From JALZVT01 sp964519335 (GTDB taxonomy: Bacteria; Pseudomonadota; Gammaproteobacteria; Pseudomonadales; Azotimanducaceae): a stretch of 17,504 nucleotides of DNA. This document shows positions 15,369 through 17,504 of this stretch, in pieces. Location of the stretch: positions 1 to 17,504 of the forward strand of contig CAZFIA010000085.1 in NCBI GenBank assembly GCA_964519335.1, written 5' to 3'. The notes under the pieces are model-generated. The model ran no database searches. It was not told the origin of the DNA and worked only from the letters and a program-made list of their open reading frames with translations. A program made the translations under genes and the position numbers. Within the stretch, counting starts at the first letter, position 1; each line of letters starts with the position of its first letter.

Positions 15369-15389
15369 AGCAATTTAATTGCTTAAATT
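15369..15389. repeat. Two overlapping AT-rich inverted repeats
   Basis: AGCAATT-T-AATTGCT (15369-15383) and AATTTAA-TTGC-TTAAATT (15372-15389) share bases, so the stretch can be read as either of two dyads. The arms are exact. It lies about 225 bp upstream of the receptor ATG. It could be an operator or an alternative structure in a long leader. Confidence 0.5.
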
Positions 15390-15497
15390 ACCGACCCTAA
15401 CCGTTTGTTAATCCTTGCTTCAGCGCACTCGACTTTGGATGGTCCCAACGTCACTTACGGGACATACCCCCCGTGAGACTCCGAGATACACCGGCGT

Positions 15498-15503
15498 AGT
15501 ATA
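15498..15503 (-). promoter_or_regulatory. Candidate -10 element beside the tandem repeats
   Basis: TATACT (15503-15498, minus strand) is a 5/6 match to the sigma70 -10. No good -35 is seen at 17 bp, but the AT-rich phased repeats begin about 20 bp upstream of it, where RNA polymerase alpha subunits or an activator would bind. Transcription would start near 15491 with a leader of about 347 bases. Confidence 0.3.
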
Positions 15504-15522
15504 TTTGTATTTCCGGCATTTT

Positions 15523-15566
15523 CTACGTTTTTTCTACATTTTTCCTACGTTCTTTCTGCATTTTTT
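15523..15566. repeat. 11-bp tandem repeat, four copies
   Basis: The units are CTACGTTTTTT, CTACATTTTTC, CTACGTTCTTT and CTGCATTTTTT, starting at 15523, 15534, 15545 and 15556, with exact 11-bp period. A degenerate fifth copy (CGGCATT at 15514) precedes them. The T/A tracts recur about once per helical turn, a pattern expected of intrinsically curved DNA. Confidence 0.85.
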
Positions 15567-15612
15567 TGGGGCCGCCTCATGGCCTAAACGGTGCGCAATT
15601 AATCGGCGGGCG

Positions 15613-15646
15613 AAAAAAAAGGGCCAGAACTTTCGTTCTGACCCTT
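15613..15646 (-). terminator. Intrinsic terminator of the second TonB receptor gene
   Basis: Read on the minus strand, AAGGGTCAGAAC (15646-15635) pairs with GTTCTGGCCCTT (15630-15619) around a GAAA (GNRA-type) loop, with one G-U pair, and eight T run to 15613. It starts 47 bp past the stop codon of the receptor at 15693. Confidence 0.92.
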
Positions 15647-15692
15647 CTTGTTTAAAAGGGCAAACCAGCGTTCGCCCGGTATTCGCGGAGGC

Positions 15693-17504
15693 TTACAGCC
15701 CGATCCGAATACCTCCGTACCAGATGCGACCACGCGGATCATGCGTGAACGGATCGAAAGCACCATCGACGTTCACGAATGGAGGGTCTTCGTTGAACAC
15801 GTTCTTGATACCAAAGGTCAACTGGGCACCTTCGTTCTGAAAGGCCAATGCCGGCAATTGGTAGGTGGACTGAAAGTCTACTGTTGTAAAGCTGTCGATC
15901 GTTGGGTGTTCCCCAATGAACGCGCCCCGCAACGCACTCTGTGGCAGATCGTCGTCATAGCCATCGACGTAGCGCACGATTGCTGTGGCTCCAAAGCCTT
16001 TGTAACCCCAACCGACAGTGGCGTTCAGTTTGAACTCCGGCAACGGTCGGCCAACAGTATTGGCCGCGTTGCGGCTGCCAACACCATCGATGCTGATGCC
16101 AGCATCCGTAATCAAATCATAGTCAATGGTCCAGCTGCCGTTGAAGCCGAAGCGGAATCTACCCGCTCTGTCGGTATCAAAGGTGTAGCCCAGGCTCAGG
16201 TCAATNNNNNNNNNNNNNNNNNNNNNNNNNNNNNNNNNNNNNNNNNNNNNNNNNNNNNNNNNNNNNNNNNNNNNNNNNNNNNNNNNNNNNNNNNNNNNNN
16301 NNNNNTGATCGATCAGATCCTGGTGCGCTTCACGGGTAATCAGGTCTTCGTACGAGTAGTTGTAGTAATCGATATTCGCAGAAAAACCAGCCAGCGGGCC
16401 ATCTTGCGGGACGTAAGACACACCCACGTTGAATGTGCTCGCGTCTTCAGGCTGCAAATCTTCGTTGCCGAACGTAATAGATGGACGGAAAGCGAGACCA
16501 CCTGTCGCAGAAAACGGATCTGTTGAGTTCAACAGCGACGTTTGCTGGCCAATCAACTGTAACAAAGAGCCGACTCGGAACGAGGTACCCCAGGATGCAC
16601 GCAATGACAATGAATCTGTAGGCCGCGCAAGGAACGAGACTTTGGGATCAAAGGTATCAACGTTGATATCGTCGAAGTTTTCGTAACGACCTGCAACGGT
16701 AAATTCAGCCCAGCTAGTAATCGGCACGAACACTTCAACAAAAGCCGCATAGGTGGTTAAGCTACCACTGAAATCCTGCGCACCAAAAACAAACTTCAGG
16801 TTGTTGGAGTTTAGATTGGCATCCGAATCCGACAGAATCTCGTCACGACGATACTGGCCGCCAACAGCCAGGCCCACCGAACCAGTACTTATGTCAAACA
16901 GGTCGCCGGCAAAAACGACATCAAACACGGTTTGCTCGTTTTCAGACTGGTTGCGAATTTCCGCGGTTAAACTTTGAACCAGCTCAACCGGGTTCTGAAA
17001 GCGCAGCGCAGCCTCCGACACAGTCAGAGTATCGTTGGTGGGATCGCCATCACCATCGACATCGATCGACGGGCTACCCGCCCAAATGCTGTTATCAGCG
17101 GTGTTCCAGCGCGCGCCGGTAACCGGATCGAAGACTGACGTCTGGAACGGGTTGTAGAAGAAGCAGTCGCCCGTGCCTGTATTACCTGACCCTGGCACGC
17201 CGCTGAGTGGATCACAGTCGAGGCCACCAAGGCCAACAAAGGCCTGGTCTACCCGATCAGTGATTGTGTCTGACGGAATGACGGACGCAATCTTACGGGT
17301 AGATCGAGTGGCTGATGCATCTAATGTCCATTGCCGATCGCCAAAGGTGAAGTCTGCAATAACGCCTGCATTCAAACGGAAAAACTGACGATCGATCTGC
17401 GAATCAGTATCTACCGGTCGATCTTCAAAAGAAGAACTCGCGGTTCCACCCAGCAAACGTTGCAACGCCAGATACGGCAGCGGCTCAATACCACGGCGTG
17501 CAGC
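15693..17504 (-). CDS. TonB-dependent receptor, partial and interrupted by an N gap
   Basis: The frame is open from the stop at 15693 to the right edge, so the start, signal peptide, TonB box and plug lie outside. About 603 codons are spanned, including the 100 N. Recognisable barrel segments are GDLFDISTGSVGLAVGGQYRR, the SWGTSFRVGSLLQL segment, GNEDLQPEDASTFNVGVSY and the terminal FGIKNVFNEDPPFVN with WYGGIRIGL at the end. They differ clearly from the neighbouring receptor, so this is a different subfamily and not a duplicate. A loop at 17063-17031 reads DVDGDGDPTND, an EF-hand-like acidic run, and another loop has a Cys pair in GLDCDPLSGV...GDCFF. The frames on both sides of the gap agree with a gap length of 3n+1. 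The substrate is unknown. Confidence 0.9.
   Translation of the reverse strand, partial: AARRGIEPLPYLALQRLLGGTASSSFEDRPVDTDSQIDRQFFRLNAGVIADFTFGDRQWTLDASATRSTRKIASVIPSDTITDRVDQAFVGLGGLDCDPLSGVPGSGNTGTGDCFFYNPFQTSVFDPVTGARWNTADNSIWAGSPSIDVDGDGDPTNDTLTVSEAALRFQNPVELVQSLTAEIRNQSENEQTVFDVVFAGDLFDISTGSVGLAVGGQYRRDEILSDSDANLNSNNLKFVFGAQDFSGSLTTYAAFVEVFVPITSWAEFTVAGRYENFDDINVDTFDPKVSFLARPTDSLSLRASWGTSFRVGSLLQLIGQQTSLLNSTDPFSATGGLAFRPSITFGNEDLQPEDASTFNVGVSYVPQDGPLAGFSANIDYYNYSYEDLITREAHQDLIDXXXXXXXXXXXXXXXXXXXXXXXXXXXXXXXXXXIDLSLGYTFDTDRAGRFRFGFNGSWTIDYDLITDAGISIDGVGSRNAANTVGRPLPEFKLNATVGWGYKGFGATAIVRYVDGYDDDLPQSALRGAFIGEHPTIDSFTTVDFQSTYQLPALAFQNEGAQLTFGIKNVFNEDPPFVNVDGAFDPFTHDPRGRIWYGGIRIGL
16206..16305. 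other. Assembly gap of 100 N
   Basis: Exactly 100 unknown bases inside the barrel of the second receptor, a usual placeholder length, so the true size is unknown. By the flanking barrel residues (after EAHQDLID and before IDLSLGYTF) some few dozen residues are missing. Confidence 0.98.

Larger units (their letters stand above)
15145..15692. other. Non-coding spacer between tandem TonB receptor genes
   Basis: This 548-bp spacer on the transcribed minus strand holds, in order of minus-strand reading, the terminator of the distal receptor (15646-15613), the 11-bp repeats (15566-15523), a candidate promoter near 15500, overlapping AT-rich dyads (15389-15369), a TCCAAT-N5-ATTGGA dyad (15289-15273), a weaker -10-like element TATTAA (15228-15223), and the ribosome site of the proximal receptor. 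No frame here looks like a real gene; a 24-codon minus frame at 15356-15282 has no ribosome site. Confidence 0.7.

Noticed and set aside
15523..15566. CRISPR array at the 11-bp repeats
   Set aside because: The units are too short, directly adjacent without spacers, and no cas gene is nearby.
15415..16526. Two plus-strand frames covering the spacer and the end of the second receptor
   Set aside because: They cross a terminator, the repeat array and the N gap, and lie antisense to recognised barrel sequence; the composition is not protein-like.
12046..17504. The two TonB receptors as a recent tandem duplication
   Set aside because: Their barrel and C-terminal sequences clearly differ, so they belong to separate subfamilies.

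Overview
The window looks like a scaffold from a marine-type gammaproteobacterium. The clues are a DUF2058/YaiL-family gene (a gammaproteobacterial family), two large TonB-dependent receptors, a cluster of CoA and acyl-CoA enzymes, and moderate GC content. This is an inference from gene content; no rRNA or other marker gene is present. A block of exactly 100 N at 16206-16305 shows that this is a draft or metagenome-derived scaffold. I see no tRNA, rRNA, CRISPR array, insertion sequence or prophage gene.

Left part (1-6700). The first codons of a minus-strand gene sit at the left edge behind a perfect Shine-Dalgarno sequence. A DUF1801 protein (+) then converges on a family III CoA-transferase (-), and their stop codons interleave. 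The CoA-transferase is divergent from a DUF2058/YaiL protein (+), which converges on a short-chain dehydrogenase (-). That dehydrogenase is divergent from an acyl-CoA dehydrogenase of the ACAD10/ACAD11 type (+). A GPH-type sugar/cation symporter-like MFS transporter follows 6 nt later, and then a zinc-binding GFA-family protein. CoA-transferase, SDR, ACAD and transporter together suggest uptake and CoA-dependent breakdown of some carboxylic acid or hydroxy acid. The substrate cannot be read from the sequence.

Middle part (6700-12000). An uncharacterised exported protein of 754 residues (-) contains beta-rich segments and three recurrences of a Trp-Ser-Gly motif. A 303-bp divergent region with a good sigma70-like promoter and two short palindromes separates it from a two-gene plus-strand unit. 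That unit holds a UDP-glucuronate 4-epimerase-like enzyme whose end overlaps, by 11 nt, the start of a secreted M28 zinc-peptidase lipoprotein.

Right part (12000-17504). Two unrelated TonB-dependent receptors lie in tandem on the minus strand; the second is split by the N gap and truncated at the window edge. Each ends in a strong intrinsic terminator with a stable tetraloop and an eight-U tract. The 548-bp spacer between them is non-coding. It holds an 11-bp tandem repeat of phased T/A tracts, a candidate promoter next to it, and two small dyads. It is the most unusual non-coding stretch in the window. I did not find a recognisable new defence or mobile system. The best leads are this spacer, the 754-residue orphan, and the ACAD10/11-like locus.
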